From: Brevibacterium sp. XM4083
GTDB lineage: Bacteria; Actinomycetota; Actinomycetes; Actinomycetales; Brevibacteriaceae
NCBI RefSeq assembly: GCF_006489205.2
Contig: NZ_VFYR02000004.1
Span: forward strand, 124,001-188,000
DNA length: 64,000 nucleotides
Reading direction: 5' to 3'
Shown: one piece after another, positions 1 through 8,447 of the stretch
How the letters are laid out: the number at the start of each line of letters is the position of its first letter
Position numbering within the stretch: the first letter of the stretch is position 1
Translations under genes and position numbers: made by a program
Notes under the pieces: model-generated
Databases searched by the model: none
What the model saw: only the letters and a program-made list of their open reading frames with translations
What the model was told of the DNA's origin: nothing

Positions 1-1050
1 GCGGGCATCTGCCACGACGGCGGCAGCACCCTGCTTGATCGCGTCGAGTTCTGCGATGTTGATCGACGCGAAGCGCACTTCGGGGTTCGCGAACATCGTC
101 TGCGATCCCGTTGCGAAGTCAGTCAGTCGGGTGCCCACGCTGATAATGAGATCGGACTCCGCGACGAGCCGATTCGTTGCAGGGTTCCCCTCCAGTCCGA
201 TCCCGCCGAGCGCCCACGGTGCCGCCCTCTGCACGGCTCCCTTGCCGCCGAACGTCTCCGCAACAGGGATTCCCGTCGCGTCGGAGAATCGGGCCAGAGC
301 TGTCTGCGCCTGCGAGTAGAGAACCCCTCCCCCAGCGATGATGAGCGGCTTGGTCGAGGAGGCGACGAGTCCTGCGACTGCTGCGATGTCAGTTGGCTGA
401 GGGATGGTGCGTCGGATCTCCCAATCCCGGGGAGAGAACATCTCCAACGGGTAGTCGAAGGCGTGGGATTGGACGTCTTGAGGCAATGAGAGAACGACGG
501 CGCCGGTCTCGACAGGGTTGGCGAGCACACGGAATGCCTTGGGCAATGCGGTGACGAGCTGTTCGGGACGTGTGATGCGGTCGAAGAATGTCGACACCGG
601 CCGAAACGCGTCGTTGACGCTCAAGCTGGGATCCTGCGGGTTCTCGAGCTCCTGAAGCACGGGCCCCTGTCGTCTGGTGGCGTAGGTGTCTCCGGGGAGC
701 AGAAGCAGCGGCAGTCGATTGACTGTCGCGGTCGCGGCGGCTGTCACAAGATTCATAGCGCCCGGGCCGATTGAGGCAGTGACCGCCAATGTCTGAAGGC
801 GACTGCTGGCTTTCGCGAGGGCAGTGCCGGCGTGGCCGAGCGCCTGCTCGTTGCGTCCCTGGATGAACGGCATGTCGTCGGCGTACTGGGCGAATGCCTG
901 ACTGAATCCGGCGACATTGCCGTGTCCGAAGATTCCGGCGGCCGCGGGAATGAAGCGCTGTCGATGCTCATCGAGCACAGAATGCTGATTGATGAGGTAG
1001 CGGACGACGGCCTGAGCAACGGTCAGTCGCACTGTCGGTTCGTTCTTCAT
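1..1050 (-). CDS. iolD: 3D-(3,5/4)-trihydroxycyclohexane-1,2-dione acylhydrolase (partial, C-terminus off window)
   Basis: This is a thiamine-diphosphate enzyme of myo-inositol catabolism. It hydrolyses the ring of the trione intermediate to 5-deoxy-glucuronate in the cytoplasm. The start is the ATG at 1050, and 350 codons are visible before the left edge, out of roughly 640 in the family. The N-terminus carries the IolD-typical TVRLTVAQA, GIFGHGNV, and DMPFIQGRNEQ, whose Glu is the cofactor-activating residue. SIGPGAMN, LLLPGDTYATR, NDAFRPVS and LPQDVQSHAFDYP follow. These fit IolD better than acetolactate synthase. The aldehyde dehydrogenase upstream reads the same way 67 bases away and probably shares its promoter, putting iolD under the neighbouring LacI regulator. 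No other iol gene is visible, so the rest of the operon presumably lies to the left. Confidence 0.9.
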   Translation of the reverse strand, partial: MKNEPTVRLTVAQAVVRYLINQHSVLDEHRQRFIPAAAGIFGHGNVAGFSQAFAQYADDMPFIQGRNEQALGHAGTALAKASSRLQTLAVTASIGPGAMNLVTAAATATVNRLPLLLLPGDTYATRRQGPVLQELENPQDPSLSVNDAFRPVSTFFDRITRPEQLVTALPKAFRVLANPVETGAVVLSLPQDVQSHAFDYPLEMFSPRDWEIRRTIPQPTDIAAVAGLVASSTKPLIIAGGGVLYSQAQTALARFSDATGIPVAETFGGKGAVQRAAPWALGGIGLEGNPATNRLVAESDLIISVGTRLTDFATGSQTMFANPEVRFASINIAELDAIKQGAAAVVADAR

Positions 1051-1116
1051 TGGTGCTCCCTGTTGACTCGAATGGTGCTGGGTGATCGGCATGGATTCGC
1101 TGTTCGATGGGTCGGG

Positions 1117-2565
1117 CTACGACCGCCACGGCCGACCGTGGAGGACGACAGTCTTCGCCTCCGTCATCTCTTCGACTGCGGCCCGCGGTCCCTCTTTGCC
1201 GATTCCGCTGGCTTTGAGTCCCCCGTATGGCATGAGATCCGCTCGCCAGAGAGGCGTCCAGTTGATGTGGATGCTTCCGGCGTCGACGTCGCGCATGTAT
1301 CGGATGGCGGCGTCGATGTCATTGGTGAAGATGCCGGCGGATAGGCCGTACTCGGTCGTGTTCGCCAGAGCGATCGCAGTCGCCGTATCAGGTGCATCGG
1401 TCACGGCCACAGCGGGTCCGAAGATCTCCTCCTGCGCGAAACGCGAGTGGGGATCGACTCCGCTGACGATCGCCGGCTCGACAATGGCTCCCGATCGATC
1501 GCCGCCGAGTTCCAAGGACGCGCCGTCTTCAACGGCGCGCAGAATGGACTCATGGACGCGCGTCGCTTCGCGTTCGGAGATCAGTGTTCCGACTGTTGTC
1601 TCAGCCGCGCTCGGATCACCGGTGCGATGTTGAGCGACCTCGGCGCGGAGGGCGTCGAGGAAATCGCCGTGCACCGCTTCGTGGACGATGACACGTTGGA
1701 CCGAGATGCAGACTTGGCCTGCATTCGTGTAGCCGCCGGCGGCGACGGCCGCGGCAGCGAGCGGGATATCCGCATCCGGCAGAACTACGACAGGGGCCGA
1801 CGAACCCAGCTCGAGCGAGAGCTTCTTCACCCCGGCCACTTCCGCAATATGGCGGCCGATTGCAGTGGATCCCGTGAAGGATACCTTCCTGATCCGCTGG
1901 TCCGAAGAAAGCCTGTCGCCGATTTCTCCCCCGGGTCCGGTGAGCACTGAGAGCACTCCTTCCGGAAGTCCCGCATCGACGAAACACTCGGCCAGGGCCA
2001 GTGCCGTGAGCGGTGTCGTACTGGCCGGTTTGAGGATGACGGCGTTGCCTGCAGCCAGCGCCGGGGCGATCTTGTGATTGACGAGCAAGGCGGGGTAGTT
2101 GAAAGGCGTGATCGCAGCGACGATGCCGACGGGCTGTCGCAGAGTGAAGCCGACCTTGTCGAGCCCGGTTCCGGGATTGGCATCGAGCGGAAGGCTCTCG
2201 CCGTAGAGCTGGGTGCCCTCGAACGCGGCCAGTCGGATGATCGATCCCGAACGGCTGGCTTCCCCCTGCGCCTCCTTGAGCGTCTTGCCGTTCTCTGCCG
2301 ACAGCGTCTGTGCGATCTCCTCGGCTCGTTCGTCGGCCAGGTCCGCAGCGCGCATGAGAATCGAGAAGCGTTCGTGCGCAGGAGTGGCCCGCCACGTCTC
2401 AGCCCCGACGACCGCAGCTTCGACAGCCGCATTGACATCGTCGGCGCCGGCGATCGAACACTGCCCCACGACACGGTGATCGTAAGGCGAGACGACGTCG
2501 CGCATCGCCCCCGGCCCACTGCCGCGCTGCCACCGTCCACCGATGAGCAACTCATGACGCACCAT
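1117..2565 (-). CDS. NAD(P)-dependent aldehyde dehydrogenase
   Basis: This 482-residue protein belongs to the aldehyde dehydrogenase superfamily and oxidises an aldehyde to an acid or thioester. It has the cofactor-site motif VSFTGSTAIG, the general-base Glu in LSLELGSSAP and the nucleophile Cys in NAGQVCIS, at about residues 245, 265 and 300. The ATG at 2565 is chosen because GGAG lies six bases upstream. The open frame runs on to 2664, but that stretch holds the operators. Position before iolD suggests a role with a semialdehyde of inositol or sugar-acid breakdown. It could be an IolA-type (methylmalonate-semialdehyde) enzyme, but the sequence looks more like the lactaldehyde/glyceraldehyde-phosphate branch, so the substrate is left open. 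Confidence 0.85.
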   Translation of the reverse strand: MVRHELLIGGRWQRGSGPGAMRDVVSPYDHRVVGQCSIAGADDVNAAVEAAVVGAETWRATPAHERFSILMRAADLADERAEEIAQTLSAENGKTLKEAQGEASRSGSIIRLAAFEGTQLYGESLPLDANPGTGLDKVGFTLRQPVGIVAAITPFNYPALLVNHKIAPALAAGNAVILKPASTTPLTALALAECFVDAGLPEGVLSVLTGPGGEIGDRLSSDQRIRKVSFTGSTAIGRHIAEVAGVKKLSLELGSSAPVVVLPDADIPLAAAAVAAGGYTNAGQVCISVQRVIVHEAVHGDFLDALRAEVAQHRTGDPSAAETTVGTLISEREATRVHESILRAVEDGASLELGGDRSGAIVEPAIVSGVDPHSRFAQEEIFGPAVAVTDAPDTATAIALANTTEYGLSAGIFTNDIDAAIRYMRDVDAGSIHINWTPLWRADLMPYGGLKASGIGKEGPRAAVEEMTEAKTVVLHGRPWRS

Positions 2566-2606
2566 CGCGTACTCCAAACTTCCAGCTCGATTGCATTCCC
2601 TCCACT

Positions 2607-2620
2607 TTGAACCGGTCCAA
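2607..2620. promoter_or_regulatory. LacI-family operator, proximal copy
   Basis: TTGAACCGGTCCAA is a 14-bp palindrome with one mismatch and a central CG, the usual form of LacI/GalR-family sites. It lies 42 bases before the aldehyde dehydrogenase start. Its centre is 44 bp (about four helical turns) from a second copy, which suits binding by two dimers on one face of the DNA. Confidence 0.75.
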
Positions 2621-2650
2621 TTCGTTTGCAAGAAGTTCCGCAAGGCACTT

Positions 2651-2664
2651 TTGGACCGGTCCAA
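2651..2664. promoter_or_regulatory. LacI-family operator, distal copy
   Basis: TTGGACCGGTCCAA is a perfect 14-bp palindrome between the divergent aldehyde dehydrogenase and LacI-type regulator genes. Together with the copy at 2607-2620 it probably controls the leftward catabolic operon and perhaps the regulator itself. Confidence 0.8.
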
Positions 2665-2773
2665 TACGGAGACAATGCGAACTTAGTGTGACCCGCCTCA
2701 TGCTGTCAACCCCCTAGCGCGGATCCGATTTCGCGCTGTCGCGGATCGCCCGTCCATCAGGCGGAGATCCTGC

Positions 2774-3865
2774 GTGTGTGATGATGTTGTCATGGCGAAC
2801 ACGGGGGCAGATTCTGCGTCGGGTCAGCGGTCACGGCCCACAATCCGCGATGTCGCCGCGCGCGCCGGAGTCTCCAAATCACTGGTCTCACTCGCTTTCA
2901 CCGATCCACAGAAGGTCGGTCCTCAGCGCCGGGAACTCATCCTCGAAGCCGCTCAGGCTCTCGGCTACGAGCCGAACTTCCTGGCTCGTTCGTTGGCCAG
3001 GGACTCCGCGCCCTTCGTCGGAATCCTCGTCGTCAATCTGCGCAACCCGATCTTTGCCGAGATCGCCGAGGCAGTCCGTCAAGAGCTAGATCTCAACGGC
3101 GAATACGGGCTGATCACCAGCGCCGCGATCACCGACTCGGATGACCTTCCGAACAGCTACGGTCGCATCGATCCGCGGGTTGTTCGCATGCTGCAGGATC
3201 TGCGCCCGAAGGCACTCATCGTCGTCGGAACGGTGCCGGAAGAGGAGGCGATGTTCCGCGGAATACCAACGGTGTACGCAAGTGCAGCACCCAGGCCGAA
3301 CACCGAACACTCCTCTGTGCGCATGGACGACGCTAAAGGCATGGAGCTCGCCGTCGACCATCTCGTCTCACTGGGCCATACGAGAATCGGATTCATCGGC
3401 GGTCGAGGCGGAGCGGTCTCCGCCGGACGAGCCCGGGCTTTCATCACAGAGATGGAATCCCGCGGATTGGAAGCAGTGGTCGAGCCGGCGGGCTTTTCGG
3501 AAGCTGAGGGCTATCGCGCGGCAAATGACCTTCTCAGCCGGGACCGGCGGCCCAGCGCCGTCGTCTGCGTCAACGACATTTCAGCGATCGGAGTTCTCGC
3601 TGCTGCCGATGATGCAGGCGTGGTCGTACCGGACGAACTCGCCGTCGTCGGGTTCGACAACATCCCACTTGCCGACCTCAATCGCATCTCATTGACTTCG
3701 GTGGACCCGCAGAACCGAGAGATCGGTCGCTTGTCGGCCCTTGCCGTGCTCGAACTTCTCGGAGCACAAGGAACTCCGCCGTCTGAATCACTCATCACTC
3801 CCGACCTCGTGATTCGGGGTTCGACGCTAGCCCACCGGCCGCAGGAAGCCCCGCCGTCCGATTGA
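2774..3865 (+). CDS. LacI/GalR-family transcriptional regulator
   Basis: This 363-residue protein has an N-terminal LacI helix-turn-helix (TIRDVAARAGVSKSLVSLAF, about residues 23-42). A hinge (NFLARSLA) and a periplasmic-binding-protein-like sugar-sensing domain follow (GILVVNLRNPIFAEI, HTRIGFIGG, VVGFDNIPLADL). It probably represses the divergent aldehyde dehydrogenase-iolD operon and is released by an inositol-related ligand. The GTG at 2774 is preferred because GGAG sits seven bases upstream. The ATG at 2792 is the alternative but has no good ribosome site. Length and domain order are normal for the family. Confidence 0.88.
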   Translation: MCDDVVMANTGADSASGQRSRPTIRDVAARAGVSKSLVSLAFTDPQKVGPQRRELILEAAQALGYEPNFLARSLARDSAPFVGILVVNLRNPIFAEIAEAVRQELDLNGEYGLITSAAITDSDDLPNSYGRIDPRVVRMLQDLRPKALIVVGTVPEEEAMFRGIPTVYASAAPRPNTEHSSVRMDDAKGMELAVDHLVSLGHTRIGFIGGRGGAVSAGRARAFITEMESRGLEAVVEPAGFSEAEGYRAANDLLSRDRRPSAVVCVNDISAIGVLAAADDAGVVVPDELAVVGFDNIPLADLNRISLTSVDPQNREIGRLSALAVLELLGAQGTPPSESLITPDLVIRGSTLAHRPQEAPPSD

Positions 3866-3894
3866 CACCGCTGAGCAGACAGTGATCCCAGCCA

Positions 3895-4680
3895 TCAGTC
3901 CTGGTGTCGAGCCACATCGGCGGCGAGCACCCCCGGCCACTCAGCGAGGTCGGCCGGTGTCCGGGCGATGATGAGCTCGGAGTGCGGAAGCACGGCGTGG
4001 AGCGCCTCGGCCGTGGAGAGCGGATGGGCGGGGTCATCGGCCCACGCGAGGATCGTCGTGCGCGTCTCCACCCCGGCGAGCGCCTCGGTGGCGGGCAGGT
4101 CGCTGGCCGCGGCCCCGCGGAGCACTGCGGGCAGGAGACGTTCGGGAACCTGCGGAGTGGTCTCCGGTGCGTCGGCGAGCGCAGGGGGTCGGACGGCGCT
4201 CGCCCCGACGGCCAGGTACTCGGCGAAGCCGCCGCCGGCGACGAGGTCGGCCGCTTCGAGGTAGACCTCGGCCTGCGCCGGACGCGTCTGCCAGGCCGTG
4301 GGCGGGACGACGAGGGTGAGACCGGAGAAGCGCCGCGGGTCGGCCACCGCGGCGTGGAGGAGGGTGGCGGCGCCCATCGACGGGCCGACGCCGTGAACCG
4401 TCTCCCCGGGGAAGTGGAGGCCGAGAAGCGTGAGGAGGTCGACGGCCAGACGGGACCAGCGATAGTCGATGGCCGCGCTCCGGCCGGTCGATTCCCCGTG
4501 GCCGCGCGCGTCATAGCGCAGCAGACGGGTGCCGCTGAGACCGACGCCGAGGTCGAGGTGGAGCACGCGGTCGCGAGCTCGCGACGACGTCAGACCGTGG
4601 AGTTGGACGACAGCTCGTCCGCCCTCGTCGCTGAGCTCGGCGGCGATGTCGGCACCGTCGACGGCATGTCTCGACATCAC
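3895..4680 (-). CDS. alpha/beta hydrolase
   Basis: This 261-residue protein has an alpha/beta-hydrolase fold with the oxyanion region QLHGLTSSR near the N-terminus, RYDARGHGES, and a nucleophile elbow GPSMGA around residue 100. The acid is probably in WADDPAHPLS. The expected C-terminal catalytic His is not obvious, because the last 30 residues hold only a His in ARHQD, so activity is uncertain. GGGGAGG lies eight bases before the GTG start at 4680; an ATG follows directly. It is convergent with the LacI gene and divergent from the condensation-domain gene (57 bp apart). Substrate unknown. Confidence 0.7.
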   Translation of the reverse strand: MMSRHAVDGADIAAELSDEGGRAVVQLHGLTSSRARDRVLHLDLGVGLSGTRLLRYDARGHGESTGRSAAIDYRWSRLAVDLLTLLGLHFPGETVHGVGPSMGAATLLHAAVADPRRFSGLTLVVPPTAWQTRPAQAEVYLEAADLVAGGGFAEYLAVGASAVRPPALADAPETTPQVPERLLPAVLRGAAASDLPATEALAGVETRTTILAWADDPAHPLSTAEALHAVLPHSELIIARTPADLAEWPGVLAADVARHQD

Positions 4681-4737
4681 GGACCAGACCTCCCCACCTG
4701 CGGCTCCCTGCCGTGGCTCTCACGTTAGAGTAGCGAC

Positions 4738-6477
4738 ATGCGTTTGACCAACGTGTCTCACCTCAACCTCCCGTTCGGCCGCCTCTACGGCTACGACGTC
4801 GTGACCGGGCCGCTCGGACGCAGGCGCCCGATCTCGTTCGACCAGCAGCGGCATGTGGCCGCCGGAGCGCGCCCCGGATCGTGGATGGCGCTCTCGCTGC
4901 GCCTGCCCGGCGATGTCGACCGCGATGCTCTCGCCGTCGCCTGGTGGGCGGTCATGCAGCGGCACGGCACCCTGCGCACGGCGTTCTTCACCGATGACGA
5001 CAACGAGGTGGGTCTGGCCGAGGTCGAGCTCCTCTCAGGGCGCTGGCGTGAGCATGCGATCGCCCAGGGCGAGGCCGTCAACAGCGCCCTGCGCAGCGTC
5101 CTCGATGAGGCGTGCACCCCGTTCGCCCGGCCCTCCCACCGCCTCTGCGTGCTCGAGACCGCGGCCGGGTCGACCGTCATCATCGGGGCCGATCATGCGC
5201 ACGTCGACATGTGGTCGATGCTCGTCATCGCCCGCGATCTCCTCTCCGCGCTCTCGGCGATCGCCGTCGGCGAGGACCCCGATCTCGGTCCTGCCCCGGC
5301 GTTCTACGAGCACACCCTGGCCCTGTCCGAACCGGGACCCCCGCCGGAGCGGGTGAGCTCCCGGTGGCGGGAGATCCTCGAGGCCGGTGGTGGCTTCATG
5401 CCCCGCTTCCCGCTCCCCCTGGGCGACTCGACCGCGCACCTCGAGCGGGTCGTCGTCCGCGATGTCTTCGACGTCCACTCCTCGGCGGCGTTCTCCGCCG
5501 AGGCCCGGGCCGAGGGTGTCTCGACGCTGACCTTGGCGCTCTCGGCGATGGCGGAGATCACCCGCGAGGTCGGCGGAGGCCCGCTGCGCGCGGTCTTCCC
5601 CGTCCACAGCCGGTATGAGGAGCGCTGGAACGACGCCGTCGGCTGGTTCATCACGAACTCGGTCCTCGAGATCACCGACCCGGCCCCGCGGGCGAGCGCG
5701 GCAGCGGTGCGGGAGGCCATCGACCTCGGCTCCCATCCCCTCGCCGAGGTCCTCGCACCGTGGGGCGGCATGCCCGAGGCCCCGGGGATGTTCGCGATCT
5801 CCTGGCTCGACCTGCGCAGGCTGCCGGTGCGCATCGACTCGACGGGACTCGACGCCCAGTACGTGGGCGCGACGATCCGCACCGACGGGGTGATGCTGTG
5901 GTTCATCCTCGACGAGAACGGCCTCCACCTGCGCTGCCGGTACCCCGATTCCGAGCAGGCCCGTGCCAACGTCGGCGGGTGGCTCGATGCGCTCGTCGCC
6001 CGGATGCAGGACATCGCCGCGACCTCCTCAGGCGACGCCCTGCGCGTGGCCGGCGAGGAGTTCCGCGTCTCACGGGCCCGCCGCGGTGACGTGCCCGCGA
6101 TCCTCACTCTCCTGGACGGCGATGCTCCCGGCGCCGAGGTGCTCGACCGGCTCCATGCCGCGATCACTCGGGATCGCGCCCACTATCTCGCCGTCGTCCG
6201 CGATGAGCGCGCCGAGGTCGCCGGGACGATGCAGCTGACGTTCGTGCCGGGGTTCTCCCACGGCGGGGCGCTGCGACTGGAGATCGCCGGGTTCCGCGCC
6301 CGTTCGTACGGGCTCGGGGAGGCGATGCTCGCGTGGGCGCATGAGCAGGGCCGCAACCGCGGAGCCGATGTCGCGCAGATGACGACGGAGGTCGATTCGG
6401 AGCTCGTCACCGCCCTCGGCTACACGCCCGAGCAGGGCCGGTTCGTTCGCCGGCTGGCCGGTGACGACGATGGGTGA
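4738..6477 (+). CDS. condensation-domain-like acyltransferase fused to a GNAT-like domain
   Basis: This 579-residue protein has two parts. Residues 1 to about 440 resemble NRPS condensation / PapA-type acyltransferases. They include FDQQRHV, RHGTLRTAF, and the active-site region ADHAHVDMWS, where the canonical HHxxxD reads DHxxxD, and later VGWFITNSV. Residues from about 450 to the end look like a GNAT acetyltransferase (FRVSRARRGDVPAI, VAGTMQLTFVPG, GLGEAMLAWAHEQGRNRG). No adenylation or carrier domain is nearby, so this is a free-standing acyl-transfer enzyme of unknown donor and acceptor. The next membrane-protein gene overlaps it by 17 bases. The C-terminal assignment is weaker than the N-terminal one. 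Confidence 0.7.
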   Translation: MRLTNVSHLNLPFGRLYGYDVVTGPLGRRRPISFDQQRHVAAGARPGSWMALSLRLPGDVDRDALAVAWWAVMQRHGTLRTAFFTDDDNEVGLAEVELLSGRWREHAIAQGEAVNSALRSVLDEACTPFARPSHRLCVLETAAGSTVIIGADHAHVDMWSMLVIARDLLSALSAIAVGEDPDLGPAPAFYEHTLALSEPGPPPERVSSRWREILEAGGGFMPRFPLPLGDSTAHLERVVVRDVFDVHSSAAFSAEARAEGVSTLTLALSAMAEITREVGGGPLRAVFPVHSRYEERWNDAVGWFITNSVLEITDPAPRASAAAVREAIDLGSHPLAEVLAPWGGMPEAPGMFAISWLDLRRLPVRIDSTGLDAQYVGATIRTDGVMLWFILDENGLHLRCRYPDSEQARANVGGWLDALVARMQDIAATSSGDALRVAGEEFRVSRARRGDVPAILTLLDGDAPGAEVLDRLHAAITRDRAHYLAVVRDERAEVAGTMQLTFVPGFSHGGALRLEIAGFRARSYGLGEAMLAWAHEQGRNRGADVAQMTTEVDSELVTALGYTPEQGRFVRRLAGDDDG

Positions 6478-7603
6478 CTCCGATCCTCGCCGAGGCGGTC
6501 CCCGGCTCCTGACCTCAGCCGACGGTTCGCGGTCGGTCAGGACACTGACGACACGGCCCGGGCGCTCCTCGCGCACTCGGCTCGAATCCCTGGCGACGCG
6601 GCTGTCGATCATCGCGTTCGTCGTCGTCGCGGTCGGAGTGGGCGTCTCGATCCGCGGTGAGACCATTCCGCTCGGCGGGGAGGACTCCCTCGGCGCGCTG
6701 ACGGGATGGTGGACGGCGCTGACGGCGGGACTGGGATTCGGCCTGTCGTATCTCCTCGCCGGCCGGCGGAAGGAGCTGGCGTGGCGACGACGGCTGCCGC
6801 TGGTCAAACGCGCCCTCGATCTCCTCGCCCTCACCTCGGCGGTGGCGCTCGTCGCCAACATCGCGATGCACGCGATCTTCCAGGTCTTCCAGCTCGGCTT
6901 CCTCGGCCTCGAAGTCGACTGGCTCGGCGGGGCCGCCCTGGCCGGGGCGGCCGCCTCGGTGATGACGTACTTCGCCGTGGTCATCGGCGATGACGTGACG
7001 AGCGTGGTCGTCGTCGGTCTCGTCGTCACCGGGCTGTTCATGGGCACGCTGGCGTCGATGATCCAGTCCCCGGAGGCGACGTGGTGGCAGTTCCACTTCT
7101 CGCGGCTGGGCAACGACACCGGCGTCAACGGGTATCAGTTCAACGTCTCGCTGCTCATCACCGGTCTGCTGCTGACGACGCTGGCGAACTTCATCGGCCG
7201 CGACATCGACCTCGGGCTGCGGCACCGCGGCATCCGGGAGCCCGGGCGCGTGACCGTGCTGACGTGGGAGTTCGCGGCGATCGGGATCTGCATGATCGTC
7301 GTCGGGATGGTGCCCGACGCCGTGAACTTCCCCGTGCACGTCAGCGCGGGGGCGGGGATGGTCGCGGCCTTCGTCGCGTTCTTCCTCACCCTGCTCCGGA
7401 TGGTCCCCGGTCTCCCCCGCGACTTCACGGCGACGTCGTTCACGGTCATCGCCGCGATCGCGGTGGCCATCGCGCTGTGGGTGCCGCTGGGCTACTACAA
7501 CCTCACAGGCATGGAGACGATGGCTGCCGGAGTGCTCTTCGCGTGGCTCTTCCTGCTCGCGCGGATGACGCGCGCATATGCGGAGCCGCCGGTGACGGCT
7601 TAG
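6461..7603 (+). CDS. polytopic membrane protein of unknown function
   Basis: This 380-residue protein has a charged, Arg-rich N-terminus of about 50 residues. By eye about nine hydrophobic segments follow (for example LSIIAFVVVAVGVGVSI and AALAGAAASVMTYFAVVIG). I do not recognise a family. The GTG at 6461 overlaps the end of the preceding gene; an ATG three codons later is the alternative start. The overlap suggests translational coupling with the condensation-domain protein, perhaps as an exporter or membrane partner of its product. The last 72 bases of the gene plus four bases after the stop recur at 8294-8369. Confidence 0.7.
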   Translation: MTTMGDSDPRRGGPRLLTSADGSRSVRTLTTRPGRSSRTRLESLATRLSIIAFVVVAVGVGVSIRGETIPLGGEDSLGALTGWWTALTAGLGFGLSYLLAGRRKELAWRRRLPLVKRALDLLALTSAVALVANIAMHAIFQVFQLGFLGLEVDWLGGAALAGAAASVMTYFAVVIGDDVTSVVVVGLVVTGLFMGTLASMIQSPEATWWQFHFSRLGNDTGVNGYQFNVSLLITGLLLTTLANFIGRDIDLGLRHRGIREPGRVTVLTWEFAAIGICMIVVGMVPDAVNFPVHVSAGAGMVAAFVAFFLTLLRMVPGLPRDFTATSFTVIAAIAVAIALWVPLGYYNLTGMETMAAGVLFAWLFLLARMTRAYAEPPVTA

Positions 7604-7607
7604 ACTC
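7532..7607 (+). repeat. 76-bp direct repeat, copy 1 (3' end of membrane-protein gene)
   Basis: This segment is the natural 3' end of the membrane-protein gene including its stop codon. It matches 8294-8369 with four differences in 76 bases. The interval between the two copies holds a hairpin-rich repeat and a small leftward gene. Confidence 0.9.
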
Positions 7608-7628
7608 ACGCCGCGCATTCAACCTCTC

Positions 7629-7750
7629 GCCGCTCGTTCAACTCTTGCCGTGATCGTCACTGCTTCGGCGACTCACCGGCCGCTCATTCAACACTTGGCA
7701 TGAATATGTCGCCTTCGGGGTCCAGTTTTTAGCGCCAACTGTTGATCGAG
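7629..7750. repeat. intergenic hairpin-rich repeat, copy 1
   Basis: This stretch of about 120 bp recurs at 8970-9090. Each copy has two CGCTC(A/G)TTCAAC blocks. The second block starts an inverted repeat that closes at AACTGTTGATCGAG; the pairing in this copy is degenerate. A GC-rich tail (CACCCGGA...CAGGTGAGG) follows in both copies. Confidence 0.75.
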
Positions 7751-7863
7751 CCTGTTGCGTATCGGGGAAGCTCGAAGCAGGGGCATGAAAGAGCCCCTCA
7801 CCCGGATCATCATCACAGGTGAGGAACCAATGGACTCCATCGATGTTGCTGGAATGGACGACT

Positions 7864-8199
7864 CTATTCGGGGACAGCACCGAAAGTGAACGCAGTATCG
7901 CCATCGTTCGCGTCGGATCCAGACAAGCGGATGAGATCCGTCTTCCTCGGCGTGTCCAACGATGTGAACGGTTCGCCTTCGAGTTCGACGAACAGTTCTA
8001 CGCGGCGCCCTCTCTCGTTGTTGCTGATCCAGTCGAGGACTTCGTGGAGATCTCTGGCATCTGCGAGCACAAACGCTTCGAGGTTCCACGCTTCTGTCCC
8101 GGACCGCTCCCAGAAGTTGACGCGGTAGGTCGGCGAGTCATCAATGCACGCCCCTTCAGAATGAACAGTTTCGTCTGCTCTCATCTCATTCCGTTTCAT
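7864..8199 (-). CDS. hypothetical protein inserted between direct repeats
   Basis: This 111-residue acidic protein is not recognised. It lacks signal peptide and membrane segments and contains YRVNFWERSGTEAWNLEAF and a DLHEVLDWISNNERG helix. Its look recalls small immunity-type proteins, but that is only a resemblance. GC content is lower than in its neighbours. It lies in a 760-bp insert between the two 76-bp repeats, so it is probably acquired cargo. An internal Met six codons in (MRADETV) may be the true start. Confidence 0.55.
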   Translation of the reverse strand: MKRNEMRADETVHSEGACIDDSPTYRVNFWERSGTEAWNLEAFVLADARDLHEVLDWISNNERGRRVELFVELEGEPFTSLDTPRKTDLIRLSGSDANDGDTAFTFGAVPE

Positions 8200-8293
8200 T
8201 CGACTGGTGCGAAGGTGACGGTGATCTCTTCGCTTACATCATTGGTAGCAGATTGTGGGTTGCCCATCTTCCCACAAGCCACTCAAGCGCGGG

Positions 8294-8369
8294 GTGCTCT
8301 TCGCGTGGCTCTTCCTGCTCGCGCGCATGACGCGCGCATATGCGGAGCCACCGGTGACACCTTAGACTC
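8294..8369 (+). repeat. 76-bp direct repeat, copy 2
   Basis: This second copy of the membrane-protein gene's 3' end (72 of 76 bases identical to 7532-7607) includes the stop codon but has no attached gene upstream. It marks the right border of an inserted segment. Confidence 0.9.
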
Positions 8370-8447
8370 GCTGACGGGCTCGGCAGACTCGCGCACGTGG
8401 CCGAGGCCGCCTGCCTGAACCGCCCGTCCTCACTCCTGGAGCGCACT

